Source: an uncultured Gammaproteobacteria bacterium | GTDB taxonomy: Bacteria; Pseudomonadota; Gammaproteobacteria; Arenicellales; JAANXG01 | NCBI GenBank assembly: GCA_947258975.1 | Contig: CAMYKK010000009.1 | Coordinates: forward strand, 91,081 to 155,080 | Length of the DNA stretch: 64,000 bases | Direction of reading: 5' to 3' | In this document: piece after piece, positions 33,852-42,336 of the stretch | How positions within the stretch are numbered: position 1 is the first letter of the stretch | Layout of the letters: each line of letters opens with the position of its first letter | Program-made: the position numbers and the translations under genes | Notes under the pieces: generated by a model | Seen by the model: only the letters and a program-made list of their open reading frames with translations | Database searches by the model: none | Told to the model about the DNA's origin: nothing

Positions 33852-35054
33852 ATGCGAAGAAGTTTAATTTTACTAGTAGGCCTAATTGGCATCGCGGTAT
33901 TCGCAATCAGTTGGCGCTGGAATACCCTTCATCCTCCCGCATTGGCTCCCCTGGTTGAAAGTCCAAGCCATGAACGGAATTTCAATCAAGACGCCGTGGG
34001 CACGCTCCCCGTCAAAGAAAAACGTCCATTGCCGGCCCTGGCTGCTGTAACTGCTTCCAACTACGGGAGAGCCCGAGATGTGTTTGAGCGACTTCTCGCC
34101 GACCGGCAGTTCTCGAAAGCCATCGAGCTTTACCAGGACTTCTATACGCGTTACGACGAATCGGTTAGTAGTCGTTTACGTAATGTACTGTTTGAAAAGT
34201 CCACTGAATTGGCCAAACTCGATCTAGAACTTGCCGCCCAAGCGCTGACGAGTTATGTCCTGGTGTTTTATCGTGATGTCGATGCATTGCTGAGATTGGC
34301 CAGAATACATGAACAACAGCAGGACCATCAGCAATCGCTGTTACGCCTACAAGAGGCTCACGCAGCGGCCCATACGCCCGCGGAACTGGCACATATTCAG
34401 GCGCGGATTGACCGTGTTCTGGGTGATTTCACACAGAAGCTGGCGAGCAGCAAAGATCATAACGGCATAGTGTCGTTGTATCGTACAATGATTGAGCGGC
34501 AACCAAATCACGCGCCGTATTACCTGACACTGGCCCAGGCACATATCGCCGCTGACAGCCCCCAGGCTGCATTGGCCGCCCTTCACTATATCGAATTCGA
34601 TCCAGTCGTGGGAACTCAAGCACGAGAGATGATGCAGCATCTCGATGACGTGCACAGGGACTCCATCTCCGACCAAAATTTATCCACCGTTCCGCTGATT
34701 CCTAAAGGTAAACACTTTATCGTTAATGCATATGTCAACGGACTCCCCGTGACACTCATGCTCGACACTGGCGCATCGATCACAGTGATAAAGTCAAGAT
34801 TAGTACGTTCCGCCGGAATATCGATTGATCACTCACACATCGTCACCTTGTCTACCGCAAACGGGCGCACAAACGCGCCCATAGCGAATCTCAACGAGAT
34901 TAAATTGGGAAATCAGACTATCGCCCCTTTCACAGTGGTGGTTCTCGATCTAGAGGAACTCGCCGGCGTGGATGGTCTGCTTGGAATGGATTTTCTCGGC
35001 CGTTACCGCTTCACGATAGACCGTGAGCACAACACGTTAGTATTGAATAACTAG
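33852..35054 (+). CDS. Membrane-anchored retropepsin-like aspartic protease with helical repeats
   Basis: The 400-residue protein has an N-terminal signal anchor (about 5-24), a TPR-like helical region (about 70-270, for example ARDVFERLLADRQFSKAIELYQDF), and a C-terminal clan AA aspartic protease domain (about 290-400). That domain carries one active-site motif, LMLDTGASITVI, and the flap/closing motif VDGLLGMDFLGRY, as in TIGR02281-type proteins. With one Asp per chain it should work as a dimer in the periplasm. Substrates are unknown. It stands alone between the broken GNAT gene and a 300-base gap. Confidence 0.88.
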   Translation: MRRSLILLVGLIGIAVFAISWRWNTLHPPALAPLVESPSHERNFNQDAVGTLPVKEKRPLPALAAVTASNYGRARDVFERLLADRQFSKAIELYQDFYTRYDESVSSRLRNVLFEKSTELAKLDLELAAQALTSYVLVFYRDVDALLRLARIHEQQQDHQQSLLRLQEAHAAAHTPAELAHIQARIDRVLGDFTQKLASSKDHNGIVSLYRTMIERQPNHAPYYLTLAQAHIAADSPQAALAALHYIEFDPVVGTQAREMMQHLDDVHRDSISDQNLSTVPLIPKGKHFIVNAYVNGLPVTLMLDTGASITVIKSRLVRSAGISIDHSHIVTLSTANGRTNAPIANLNEIKLGNQTIAPFTVVVLDLEELAGVDGLLGMDFLGRYRFTIDREHNTLVLNN

Positions 35055-35072
35055 CCCACATATTGCACCAAG
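35055..35072 (+). repeat. 18-bp dispersed repeat directly after a stop codon, copy 1
   Basis: CCCACATATTGCACCAAG begins at the first base after the retropepsin stop. An identical copy lies at 42222-42239, directly after the UspA stop, and 16 bases including its core (CGCCTTGGTGCAATAT) recur inverted at 39378-39393. The role is unknown. Confidence 0.7.
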
Positions 35073-35353
35073 TCGCCCCGCCCCTATTCTTACCGGGCAA
35101 CCTGGAGAGGAAATGCCGCCATTTCATAGAACAGACAATACGGATATCTCCGCTGCGTACTATGAATGGGGGTGGGACTATCCCGGCCCTGGCTCGATCG
35201 TGAACGCCGGCACTCGCGGTTCGCGCAATAAAAAAGTAGGGTCAAAGTCACGATCTCCGACCTCCGTTTTTCATCGCTCCCGGGCGGCCTGCGGCCGCCA
35301 GATACCTTCGCTATCCTCAGCAATCCTGGGTGCTTTGCAAATACTGGTTGATC
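35055..35353. other. Intergenic gap with a possible mobile-element remnant
   Basis: About 300 bases without a gene. AAAAAGTAGGGTCAAAGTC at 35229-35247 resembles a motif that recurs near REP-associated transposase remnants in gammaproteobacteria, as far as I recall; nothing else in the gap supports a full element. ORFs on both strands have no motif. Confidence 0.3.
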
Positions 35354-35971
35354 TCATGCTTGATCGCCCAGCAAATGCTGTCCTATTCCGTAACGGGACT
35401 TGAGTTCCTCATGCAGTAGTTCAATGTTCACGAAATGGATGCCGTGAACACCTTTTGAACGTGGATATGCCAGATTTTCTTTTCGGTCATCGATATATAA
35501 ACACTTGCCCGGCTCAGTCCCGATTCCCGTCAGCGCGATGTCGTAAAGAATTTCGTCGGCTTTTACATATCCATGCTCGTCCGAAAAGATGCATATCCGG
35601 AAAACACGCTGAAATTTTCTGCGAACGTCTTCGGTTAGTTCTCGCGTGCTGTCTGAGATTAGACACAAGTCATATTCCAACGACAACTGCTGCAACAGCA
35701 CCTTCATTCTCGAGACCGGTTCGTTGCATGCAACCAGTTGCCGGGACATAACAGCTATATCGGCATCAATCCCAATTGCGTGAAATTTTGAAAAAAAATC
35801 CTGCTTGCTCATCTTGCCGCGCATATACTGCGCAAAATGCTCGCCCTGAAACAACCGCGTGACTTCATTAATGTCCAAACCATAACGAACGCTAGCCCAG
35901 GTGCTAAAGCAATGTGATCTCCTGGCCTCGGTGATAACGCCACCGTAATCGAATAATATAGTTTTGATCAC
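35354..35971 (-). CDS. HAD-superfamily hydrolase, YihX-like
   Basis: The 205-residue protein opens with ILFDYGGVITEA, the HAD motif I in which the second Asp is Gly, as in YihX-type phosphatases. Motif II is LISDSTRE, motif III the Lys in GYVKADEILYD, and motif IV CLYIDDRKENLAYPRSKG. It probably acts on a small phosphorylated sugar or nucleotide. It lies 34 bases downstream of the NUDIX gene in the same direction, so both may share a transcript. Confidence 0.87.
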   Translation of the reverse strand: MIKTILFDYGGVITEARRSHCFSTWASVRYGLDINEVTRLFQGEHFAQYMRGKMSKQDFFSKFHAIGIDADIAVMSRQLVACNEPVSRMKVLLQQLSLEYDLCLISDSTRELTEDVRRKFQRVFRICIFSDEHGYVKADEILYDIALTGIGTEPGKCLYIDDRKENLAYPRSKGVHGIHFVNIELLHEELKSRYGIGQHLLGDQA

Positions 35972-36005
35972 GAAAGTGCTCCACCCCCATGGAAGGTTTC
36001 ATCAG

Positions 36006-36560
36006 TCATATATCCCACTCCCCCGTCAGGATCCGCGGAACCAATGGCCTCAAGATCCGGTAAGTTGCACCCCACAGCTGGTATCCACCAACCTTATAGA
36101 ACGGAACTCGACGCGGCCTTGGCCAGTTTGGAAAGTGCATAAGTTCTTCGCCATGCCGATCAACACGCGCCAAGTCGGCCAGACGCGTGTCAATGACCTC
36201 TGACACTTCCGCCATCTCCGGCAACCATGTTCTGGGCGGCACAATACTCGCCAAAAATGGATAAAGCCGGAAGTCTGAAGTCATAGTATCGACCAAAGGC
36301 AATACTTCCAATAACGTCACGCCCTCGGGATCCAGGCCAATCTCCTCCTGGGCCTCGCGCAATGCAGTAGCGAGCATCGTGCTATCTCCGCTATCGCATT
36401 TGCCGCCGGGAAGCGCGAGTTGTCCACCGTGAATACCGCGCTCCGAACGTCGAATCAAAATCAATCGCAGGTCGCCTTCATCATCACGATACACCGGGAC
36501 AAGCACGCCCGCCTTCGTTCTCCTACTATTGAGATTGCGCATGGATGCACGAAACTTCAT
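36006..36560 (-). CDS. NUDIX hydrolase, CoA pyrophosphatase-like
   Basis: The 184-residue product has the NUDIX box GGKCDSGDSTMLATALREAQEEIGL with all catalytic Glu residues. It is preceded by LILIRRSERGIHGGQLALPGG, the UPF0035/NudL-type region typical of CoA pyrophosphatases. These enzymes cleave CoA or related compounds to 3',5'-ADP and 4'-phosphopantetheine. The C-terminal part (QLWGATYRILRPL) fits the NudL group. Substrate is inferred by family. Confidence 0.88.
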   Translation of the reverse strand: MKFRASMRNLNSRRTKAGVLVPVYRDDEGDLRLILIRRSERGIHGGQLALPGGKCDSGDSTMLATALREAQEEIGLDPEGVTLLEVLPLVDTMTSDFRLYPFLASIVPPRTWLPEMAEVSEVIDTRLADLARVDRHGEELMHFPNWPRPRRVPFYKVGGYQLWGATYRILRPLVPRILTGEWDI

Positions 36561-36626
36561 CTAAGCCTTCGATTTCCACCCTGTCATCAAGCCGGCACTG
36601 GTTAATATATCACCAGAATCAACGCA

Positions 36627-37418
36627 CTAGAGCAGCATAATCGCAGCAGCGGAGAAGAATAGAAACGTCGCAAAAACACGTCGTAACAGACCATCGTCGA
36701 CATGGCGCGCAAGGCGCACCCCCAGCGGCCCTACTATGGCGACAACAATCGCCATCACTGCAAATGCCGGAAGATAAACAAATCCAACCGAGTGCCTCGG
36801 AAGGGCAGGTTCGAACCACCCGGCGCTAATGTGTCCCGCGGTACCGGCTAGCGAGTAGAGTCCTGCAGCCGCCGTAGAGGTCCCAACTACGGTCTTTATC
36901 GGTAGTTGAAACCGCGATAGATAAGGGATCGCGAAGATTCCTGATGCAATCCCAGCCACACTGCTGCAGGTGCTGATCAGAAGGAGTACCGCAAGAACTT
37001 CGAATCGATGGGTCGATATGTCGCGATCCGGTACCACCGTGTTCCGGTTGGACACGAATAAAAATACTGCAACGATGGTCATGACCAACGCCAGATAAGC
37101 CCGCAGTATGGGGATCGGCAACCATAGACTAAACCAAGGGCCGGCGAGCGCACCAAATAAATAAGGGAAAGCGGTAAGTCTGAGCAACGACGTATCGACC
37201 CGGCCGATCCGGTGCTGCGCAAGGGCTGCAAAAAAAGCGCCCACCGCCATCGTCGCCATCGTCGTACCGGCAGCGAGGCGTAACGCATGTTCACCCGCGA
37301 GCACCTTCGGGAACGTGACCGCTAACGTTGGCATGATCACCAACGCGTTTCCGGTTCCAAGTATACCGACCAATAAACCGCCGAGCGTGGCGGCAAGCAC
37401 ATAAACGAAGAACGTCAC
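36627..37418 (-). CDS. TauE/SafE-type sulfite or anion exporter
   Basis: The 263-residue integral membrane protein has about eight hydrophobic segments and the repeated family pattern GGLLVGILGTGNALVIMPTLAV near the N-terminus and AGIASGIFAIPYLSRFQL in the middle. TauE/SafE proteins move sulfite, sulfoacetate or similar anions across the inner membrane. The transported anion is not determined. It stands alone, with a NUDIX gene 66 bases downstream in the same orientation. Confidence 0.87.
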   Translation of the reverse strand: MTFFVYVLAATLGGLLVGILGTGNALVIMPTLAVTFPKVLAGEHALRLAAGTTMATMAVGAFFAALAQHRIGRVDTSLLRLTAFPYLFGALAGPWFSLWLPIPILRAYLALVMTIVAVFLFVSNRNTVVPDRDISTHRFEVLAVLLLISTCSSVAGIASGIFAIPYLSRFQLPIKTVVGTSTAAAGLYSLAGTAGHISAGWFEPALPRHSVGFVYLPAFAVMAIVVAIVGPLGVRLARHVDDGLLRRVFATFLFFSAAAIMLL

Positions 37419-37577
37419 ATTCCCAAATAGCAGTGCGATGCGTCAAACAACAGCATTATTATGTGAATCTCACCGAGTAGATCCGCCGTGTAATAGCAAA
37501 GCGGCGCCTGCCGTGACAAGAAGTTTTTAAATATATTTTCTGGATCAGCTTATGTGCATCAACGTTCCACGCCACAA

Positions 37578-37994
37578 TTACCTGGCGCCCTGCTCGATCC
37601 ATTGTTTGAGCAATTCGACTTGTTGTTGAGACAACTGCTCACCATCAGGCGGCATCTGCATTCCTCGTTGACCCGTGTTTGTGAGCGAATAGGTCAACCA
37701 GCCCTTCTGGGGCGCACCGGGCACAATCGCCGGGCCCGAATTGCCACCTTTATATATCGCATCGATAGTATCCAACCGAAGACCGCCGTCTGGAAACCAA
37801 CCGCTATGGCATTCCACGCAATGCTTGTCCAACAATGGGCGTATGTCTTGTGCATAAGTCACGATGCGCCGGCCTACCTGGGGATCACCCGCTGACGCAT
37901 GATCATCACATAACAGCACGGTGATACCGCTTATGCTGACAAGTAGTGGGACTTGTACTACGCGTTGAAAGAGGTGTATCGCCTTCCCAAACAT
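37578..37994 (-). CDS. Exported mono-haem cytochrome c-like protein (PSCyt1-type)
   Basis: The 138-residue product has a signal peptide (to about residue 35) and one haem-binding motif CVECHS preceded by IRPLLDKH. Then follow GLRLDTIDAIYKGGNSGPAIVPGAPQKGWL and MPPDGEQLSQQQVELLKQWIEQGA, with a Met that could be the sixth haem ligand. This is the layout of the short cytochrome domain found in many periplasmic proteins. It may carry electrons for a nearby redox enzyme. It is transcribed alone. Confidence 0.86.
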   Translation of the reverse strand: MFGKAIHLFQRVVQVPLLVSISGITVLLCDDHASAGDPQVGRRIVTYAQDIRPLLDKHCVECHSGWFPDGGLRLDTIDAIYKGGNSGPAIVPGAPQKGWLTYSLTNTGQRGMQMPPDGEQLSQQQVELLKQWIEQGAR

Positions 37995-38160
37995 AACGGC
38001 TTCGTACCGTGGGGAAAAAATGATGCCAGGGGGTGCCGAACGCGTGATGCTACCACTGTATTTTTATACTGACCCCGCGTCGTGCAGCATGTTCTCTCTA
38101 CGCTGGGCATTACGCTCCATTAATTGCCGCATCGCGGAGCGGCCTGTCAACACCGAACGA

Positions 38161-38979
38161 TCATGCTGCAGACGGATGCCATCCGGCGTCGGCCCAAAGC
38201 TCCCCACTGACCGCCGAATTAGTAATCATGAAACATATAGCATCCGCAATTTCTTCGGGCCGGATCAGACGGCCGAGCTGAGTATCGGGAAGTACATATT
38301 TATTGATGTACTCCTCGCCTAGGGCCTGGACCATCGGCGTATCCGTAAAACCCGGGTGGATTACGCCGCATCGGACACCGTAGTAAATTGATTCCTTCAT
38401 CATCGTGGCCGCCGCGCCCTCCAGGCCCGCCTTCGACGACGCATAGGCGATCTGCCCCTTGTTTCCCTGGGAGGATACGGAGCCGATGAAGATCACCGTT
38501 CCCTGTATACCCTCGGCCGGATTCCAGCGTCTCATGTGCCGACGATAGCGGTAATGCGCGATGCGCGACACCGCTTCGAGCGCCCAGTACACGGGCGCAA
38601 CCAGATCAACCTCGGTGACCAGGCGAAAGGTCTCTTCCGGATAGATTTCGACAGTATCCGTTTGTTTGTCGATCTTCACCGCTAACGCATCTCGTGTCAG
38701 ACCCGCTGCCGGTACACAAATACTCACTACGCCATGCTGTCCACACACCTGGTCGTAAACGTATCTGCGAAAATCACGGTCAGTCACATCCCCTTGAAAC
38801 GGCAACCCGACCTCACCACCGACACCCTTGTTAATCTGCTCGGCAATGGCAGTCACTTCCGAATTCATGTCAACCAAGCCGATGGCCTTGGCACCCCGTT
38901 GCGCGAGTTCGAGCGCCAATGCGCGGCCGATACCGCTGGCAGCCCCGGTTATCATCGCTACTTTATTGTTTATCAGCAT
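38161..38979 (-). CDS. Short-chain dehydrogenase/reductase
   Basis: The 272-residue protein has the SDR cofactor motif TGAASGIGRA, acidic residue after strand 2 (LVDMN, suggesting NAD+), FIGSVSSQGNKGQIAYASSKAG with the catalytic Ser, Tyr and Lys, and HPGFTDTPM. The usual NNAG segment reads VPAAG, so the structural Asn is changed. Substrate is unknown. It ends with GELWADAGWHPSAA, as in SDRs whose C-terminus forms the tetramer interface. It is a single gene. Confidence 0.9.
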   Translation of the reverse strand: MLINNKVAMITGAASGIGRALALELAQRGAKAIGLVDMNSEVTAIAEQINKGVGGEVGLPFQGDVTDRDFRRYVYDQVCGQHGVVSICVPAAGLTRDALAVKIDKQTDTVEIYPEETFRLVTEVDLVAPVYWALEAVSRIAHYRYRRHMRRWNPAEGIQGTVIFIGSVSSQGNKGQIAYASSKAGLEGAAATMMKESIYYGVRCGVIHPGFTDTPMVQALGEEYINKYVLPDTQLGRLIRPEEIADAICFMITNSAVSGELWADAGWHPSAA

Positions 38980-39377
38980 GTCTTCCGCCTCAGGGCCATA
39001 CCCCAGTTCCGGTGATCTTGTTGTTCAATCAATCAGGATTGAACCTGCACGCCCTCAACCAAGATAAAAGCATATACTATGTTTTTGTGCAGTGCAACAT
39101 TTTTACCTTGGGCAATCCCCCTAGAAGAGAATAATCCTTTTGTGTTTCCGATAGTTACAAACCTGCTGACCATAAAACCATACCCCTGCGCCCACCGCCA
39201 ACATCGGTTCATTAGCCCGCATAGTGCAGCAAGGAGTCCGGAAGCCGGCACGGAGACTTGCACGGCGCGTAGTCGCGGGATCGGTGATTAAGAACGCCGC
39301 GCTGGAACGAGTCCGTAGCCGGCTATGGGTTGCGTGACGCGCAATTGCAGGCGTGCGCGATCGAACCAGGGGCGGGA

Positions 39378-39393
39378 CGCCTTGGTGCAATAT
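39378..39393 (-). repeat. Dispersed 18-bp repeat, partial inverted copy
   Basis: CGCCTTGGTGCAATAT on the plus strand is the reverse complement of bases 42226-42241 except for context; 16 bases match exactly. Unlike the other two copies it is not beside a stop codon. Confidence 0.55.
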
Positions 39394-39435
39394 TCGTGTG
39401 AGCAAACTGCCGAACTTCGGTGATAGTAGCGAGGC

Positions 39436-39446
39436 GGGGGGGGGGG
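39436..39446. repeat. Homopolymer of 11 G
   Basis: An uninterrupted run of G in an intergenic gap, in moderate-GC DNA. Such runs slip in replication and sequencing. It does not lie in a called gene. Confidence 0.6.
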
Positions 39447-39565
39447 AATAGAGACAGATTTAACGATCTATTGAGGCGAATTGCGGGCGATTCAACGAGA
39501 AAGATTCGTTGAAGTGGGCCGTTTTTCCGCCGCCGCGGTTGATCTATCCTTAGTCCGACAGACCG

Positions 39566-40702
39566 CTAGGGACAAAACTGGCTCAGATTAGCCACCTTGG
39601 CTGCGGCCAAAGTCTGACAACGATTTTTTTGCAGGCTGCCAAAACGCCGGATCCAGGCCGATTTTGGTTCAATATTCATCGCGGTAATCGCGGCCCTGGC
39701 GGCATCACGCGTTGCATAGCTGCCGAACAGCAGGTACCACCAATCCTCCCCGTTGCGTGTTGTTCTGAATACCTGCACCTTGCCCTGTAGTTGACGTTGA
39801 GCAATGTAAGCCGCCACGTCCGATATTTTTGTGCTGCTCAGCAACTGCGCGGTAAAGAATTTCGCCGGTTGTCCGTATAACCAGGGATCATTATCTGCTG
39901 CATCGAGCACTTGCTCAGTTCCTCTCGCAGTCGATGAACTAGCGGGTGGTGCCTGCTTGGCGTCGACCGCGCTTGCCGCATCGACCCTTTGCGGCCCGGT
40001 CATAGTTGTCCCGCCCGCAGTCGATGAACTGGCGGGTGGCGCCTGCTTGGCGTCGACCGCGCTTGCCGCATCGGCCCTTTTCCGCCCGGTCGTAGTTGTC
40101 CCACGCACGGAATCGAGAGCCCGTGCGGGTGGATCGGGTGACGACGCAACGCCGGACTCTAGCAGTGTCAATAATTTTAACGCGCGCTCATCATTCCTCC
40201 TTGCGGCTCTGCGTACCCACAACAAAGCCTGTTGATGATCCTGTTCGACCCCAATTCCACGGAAGTAGGCGAAGCCAAGATTATATTGTGCCCGTACATG
40301 CCCGTTCTCAGCGGCCTGTTGCCACCAATGGACCGCCTGTGCCAAATCTTTTTTGACGCCGTTGCCGTTCAGGTACAAATGAGCGAGATTGTACTGTGCA
40401 TCGACGTGGTCTTTCTGTGCTGCTTCGTGGTACCAATAAAAAGCTTGTTCATAATTCAGCGGTACCCCGGCGCCATCGCTGTGCAGCAACCCGAGTACAA
40501 ACTGTGCTTCCGTATCTCCATCACGAGCGAGACGTTCCCAAGTTTCGGGATCGTGACGAAACGGCTCCCGTTGCTGGGTGTGTGTGTTTGTGGTCTCCCG
40601 GTCAGCGATCGCAAAATCCGGATGTATCCATGATATCGAGACCAAAACTATTAGGCTCGACACGATCAAAACACGAACTAAGAAATAACTGTAAATAGCC
40701 AC
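39566..40702 (-). CDS. Sel1-repeat and SPOR-domain exported protein
   Basis: The 378-residue product (GTG start) has a signal or anchor segment (about 7-32). Three to four Sel1-like repeats follow (for example AQYNLAHLYLNGNGVKKDLAQAVHWWQQAAENGH). Then comes a low-complexity linker made of a 30-residue unit repeated twice, and a C-terminal SPOR domain (about 290-365, FFTAQLLSSTKISDVAAYI, WWYLLFGSYATRDAA). SPOR domains bind denuded peptidoglycan at the septum; Sel1 repeats bind partner proteins. It may act in cell-wall division or repair. The linker duplication is exact enough at DNA level to be recent. Confidence 0.9.
   Translation of the reverse strand: MAIYSYFLVRVLIVSSLIVLVSISWIHPDFAIADRETTNTHTQQREPFRHDPETWERLARDGDTEAQFVLGLLHSDGAGVPLNYEQAFYWYHEAAQKDHVDAQYNLAHLYLNGNGVKKDLAQAVHWWQQAAENGHVRAQYNLGFAYFRGIGVEQDHQQALLWVRRAARRNDERALKLLTLLESGVASSPDPPARALDSVRGTTTTGRKRADAASAVDAKQAPPASSSTAGGTTMTGPQRVDAASAVDAKQAPPASSSTARGTEQVLDAADNDPWLYGQPAKFFTAQLLSSTKISDVAAYIAQRQLQGKVQVFRTTRNGEDWWYLLFGSYATRDAARAAITAMNIEPKSAWIRRFGSLQKNRCQTLAAAKVANLSQFCP
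39926..40105. repeat. 90-bp tandem duplication inside the Sel1-SPOR gene
   Basis: Two adjacent 90-base units encode the same 30 residues containing DAASAVDAKQAPPASSSTA. The anchor TCGATGAACT lies at 39931 and again at 40021. The units differ at a few positions. The reading frame is kept, so the copy number may vary between strains. Confidence 0.75.
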
Positions 40703-40930
40703 GCTGTAAATAACCGGGTTATTTGTCTGTACGGGAGGATAACTACCGAATTTGTGACCAATAATAATTTTTCGTCTTCAATTAATGAGCAAGACTTGAT
40801 GATACGAATTTTTAGTCGCGATTACCTGTATTAACCCTCACTGGTTGGCACAATGCTACCGAGCGAGCGCCCTCCGATTGAGTCCGGCACTTTTTGCGTG
40901 GGAAAGCGCGTCATCTGCCGCTGCCGGGAG

Positions 40931-41209
40931 TCATTCCCCATTACTACCATAAATCTGGGCCATAGCAACACCAAAACCAAAGGTCACGGAGACCTGATGT
41001 CCGTCTTGGAACGGAGTGGGCGTGGACTCTAATGCGGCCCGCACCCGCTCGGCAGCCACCATTACCGCGTCGGTGCCTGATCGCCAATAAGGCATGGATG
41101 TGCACGTAGTATTTAACCAAATACCGCATTTGCCGACAATCGCATCCTTGGCCCGATATCGCTGAGGTCTTTGGATCGAGTGATGCGTCTTGCGACCGCA
41201 CGTAAGCAT
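40931..41209 (-). pseudogene. Decayed GGDEF-domain fragment
   Basis: The frame contains VAAERVRAALESTPTPFQDGHQVSVTFGFGVA, which matches the end of a GGDEF domain (helix followed by a VSVT-x-SFGVA strand). The GGDEF motif itself, the start and the C-terminal ALYRAK helix are missing, and the preceding residues have no resemblance. It is best read as the tail of a decayed diguanylate cyclase gene next to other debris. Confidence 0.55.
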
Positions 41210-41375
41210 CCGCAGGGGTACCGCCTGGGGATCATCGTGCCAACCTTTCGACTCGCGTCTGGTCGTAGTGGCAGATGGACTGGCTAATAAGCAATAATTA
41301 ATATATTAAAGTTCTTCGTGCGCGCTTGTCTGCGCCGCGGTCGTGAGGTCGCCATGATCCGCAAGGCGACGCTCG

Positions 41376-41560
41376 ATGGGGAAGGTCGAAAACAGCGGTT
41401 TTCCGTCACGTCCCGCCTTTTTGGTGGACACATTCATGTCACGCCTGGGGCTGGATGGTCTTGCCTTTGTCATGCAGTTCACGGGTTTCGGCTGCGATGT
41501 GCCTGCGCGCATGGGTATGCGCATCATGCGTTCCCGCGGGCTGCGATTTAAGTGTGCCGG
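41376..41560 (+). pseudogene. feoB: feoB fragment
   Basis: The frame reads VENSGFPSRPAFLVDTFMSRLGL followed by LAFVMQFTGFGCDVPARMGMRIMRSR. This matches the FeoB ferrous iron transporter segment E-D-S-G-x-x-x-R-x-A-F-x-x-D-x-x-M, and the GFGCNVPA-x-M gate motif. Everything before residue ~4 and after about residue 54 is unlike FeoB, and a TGA lies seven codons upstream. It is a remnant of about 55 residues of a gene of usual length above 600. No feoA is near. Confidence 0.7.
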
Positions 41561-41771
41561 CGTCAGCATCGCTGGCCGCAGAAATACGAATTTCGCTGGT
41601 TCCCAATCAGTTGATACGGCCTGTTCTAACCGGCATGATTATCGAGTATGGTGTGTCCTGAGGTAGTCTTTACGCCATATTTGCGGCAAACGAGACATAA
41701 TGCTTATGCCGGCACAGATGCGGTCGAAATAATCGCCAAAGTTTATTTCAACGCAACCAAGTCATTTCAAA

Positions 41772-42221
41772 ATGGGGTCTAATACCGTGAATTCGTACAA
41801 ACAGATTCTTTTGCCCACCGATTTCTCAAAACCCAGCGAAGTTGCGGCGGCGCGCGCCGTGAATTTGGCCAAATGGTACGATTCTCAGCTGATCGTAATC
41901 CACGTTGTTGATTATGTGCCGCCCGGCTACGCCGCTGCAGAATTGCCGCAATCCCTCGCTTCGGAGGATTTGCTGGTCGAGCGCGCGAGAGACCACCTCA
42001 AAAAATGGACTGCGGATCATGGTTTAGTAGATTGTCAACAGATCGTGAAAGCGGGTTCACCGAAGGGCGAGATCGTGGCCGCGGCCCACAACGCCGCGGT
42101 GGATCTCATCGTAATGGGCACTCACGGCGAAAAGGGCCTCGCTAGACTGCTGGGATCGACGACCCAGGCCGTCATTCACGACGCTGAGTGTGACGTGCTC
42201 GCGGTGCGTGCAAAGCCCTAA
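41772..42221 (+). CDS. Universal stress protein
   Basis: The 149-residue protein has the Usp fold: KQILLPTDFSKPSEVAAARAVNLA, then LIVIHVV, and the ATP-binding loop VMGTHGEKGLARLLGSTTQAVIHDAECDVLAVR, matching G-2x-G-9x-G(S/T). It is likely an ATP-binding UspA paralogue induced by stress. It stands alone downstream of the decayed feoB piece. The stop is followed directly by the 18-bp repeat copy. Confidence 0.93.
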   Translation: MGSNTVNSYKQILLPTDFSKPSEVAAARAVNLAKWYDSQLIVIHVVDYVPPGYAAAELPQSLASEDLLVERARDHLKKWTADHGLVDCQQIVKAGSPKGEIVAAAHNAAVDLIVMGTHGEKGLARLLGSTTQAVIHDAECDVLAVRAKP

Positions 42222-42239
42222 CCCACATATTGCACCAAG
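42222..42239 (+). repeat. 18-bp dispersed repeat directly after a stop codon, copy 2
   Basis: CCCACATATTGCACCAAG begins with the first base after the UspA TAA. It is identical to 35055-35072. Confidence 0.7.
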
Positions 42240-42336
42240 GCGGCGATAACAGGGGCTAACAAACGAATATGCCGCTCACAGCATAACCCGACGTCGATAA
42301 CGTCAACGACGTATCGTGGGCCCCAGAAACAGGCTC

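Larger units (their letters stand above)
38980..39565. other. Long intergenic gap with a G-run and a dispersed repeat copy
   Basis: 586 bases with no supportable gene. It contains an 11-base G homopolymer (39436-39446), a partial inverted copy of the 18-bp dispersed repeat (39378-39393), and an 8-bp hairpin TTCAACGA/TCGTTGAA (39491-39513), 50 bases after the Sel1-SPOR stop on the minus strand. The hairpin has no T-run. An antisense ORF at 39121-39405 was not called. Confidence 0.4.

Noticed and set aside
39121..39405. A 94-codon ORF in the 38980-39565 gap
   Set aside because: Low-complexity Arg-rich product with no motif; it looks like random reading of a gap.
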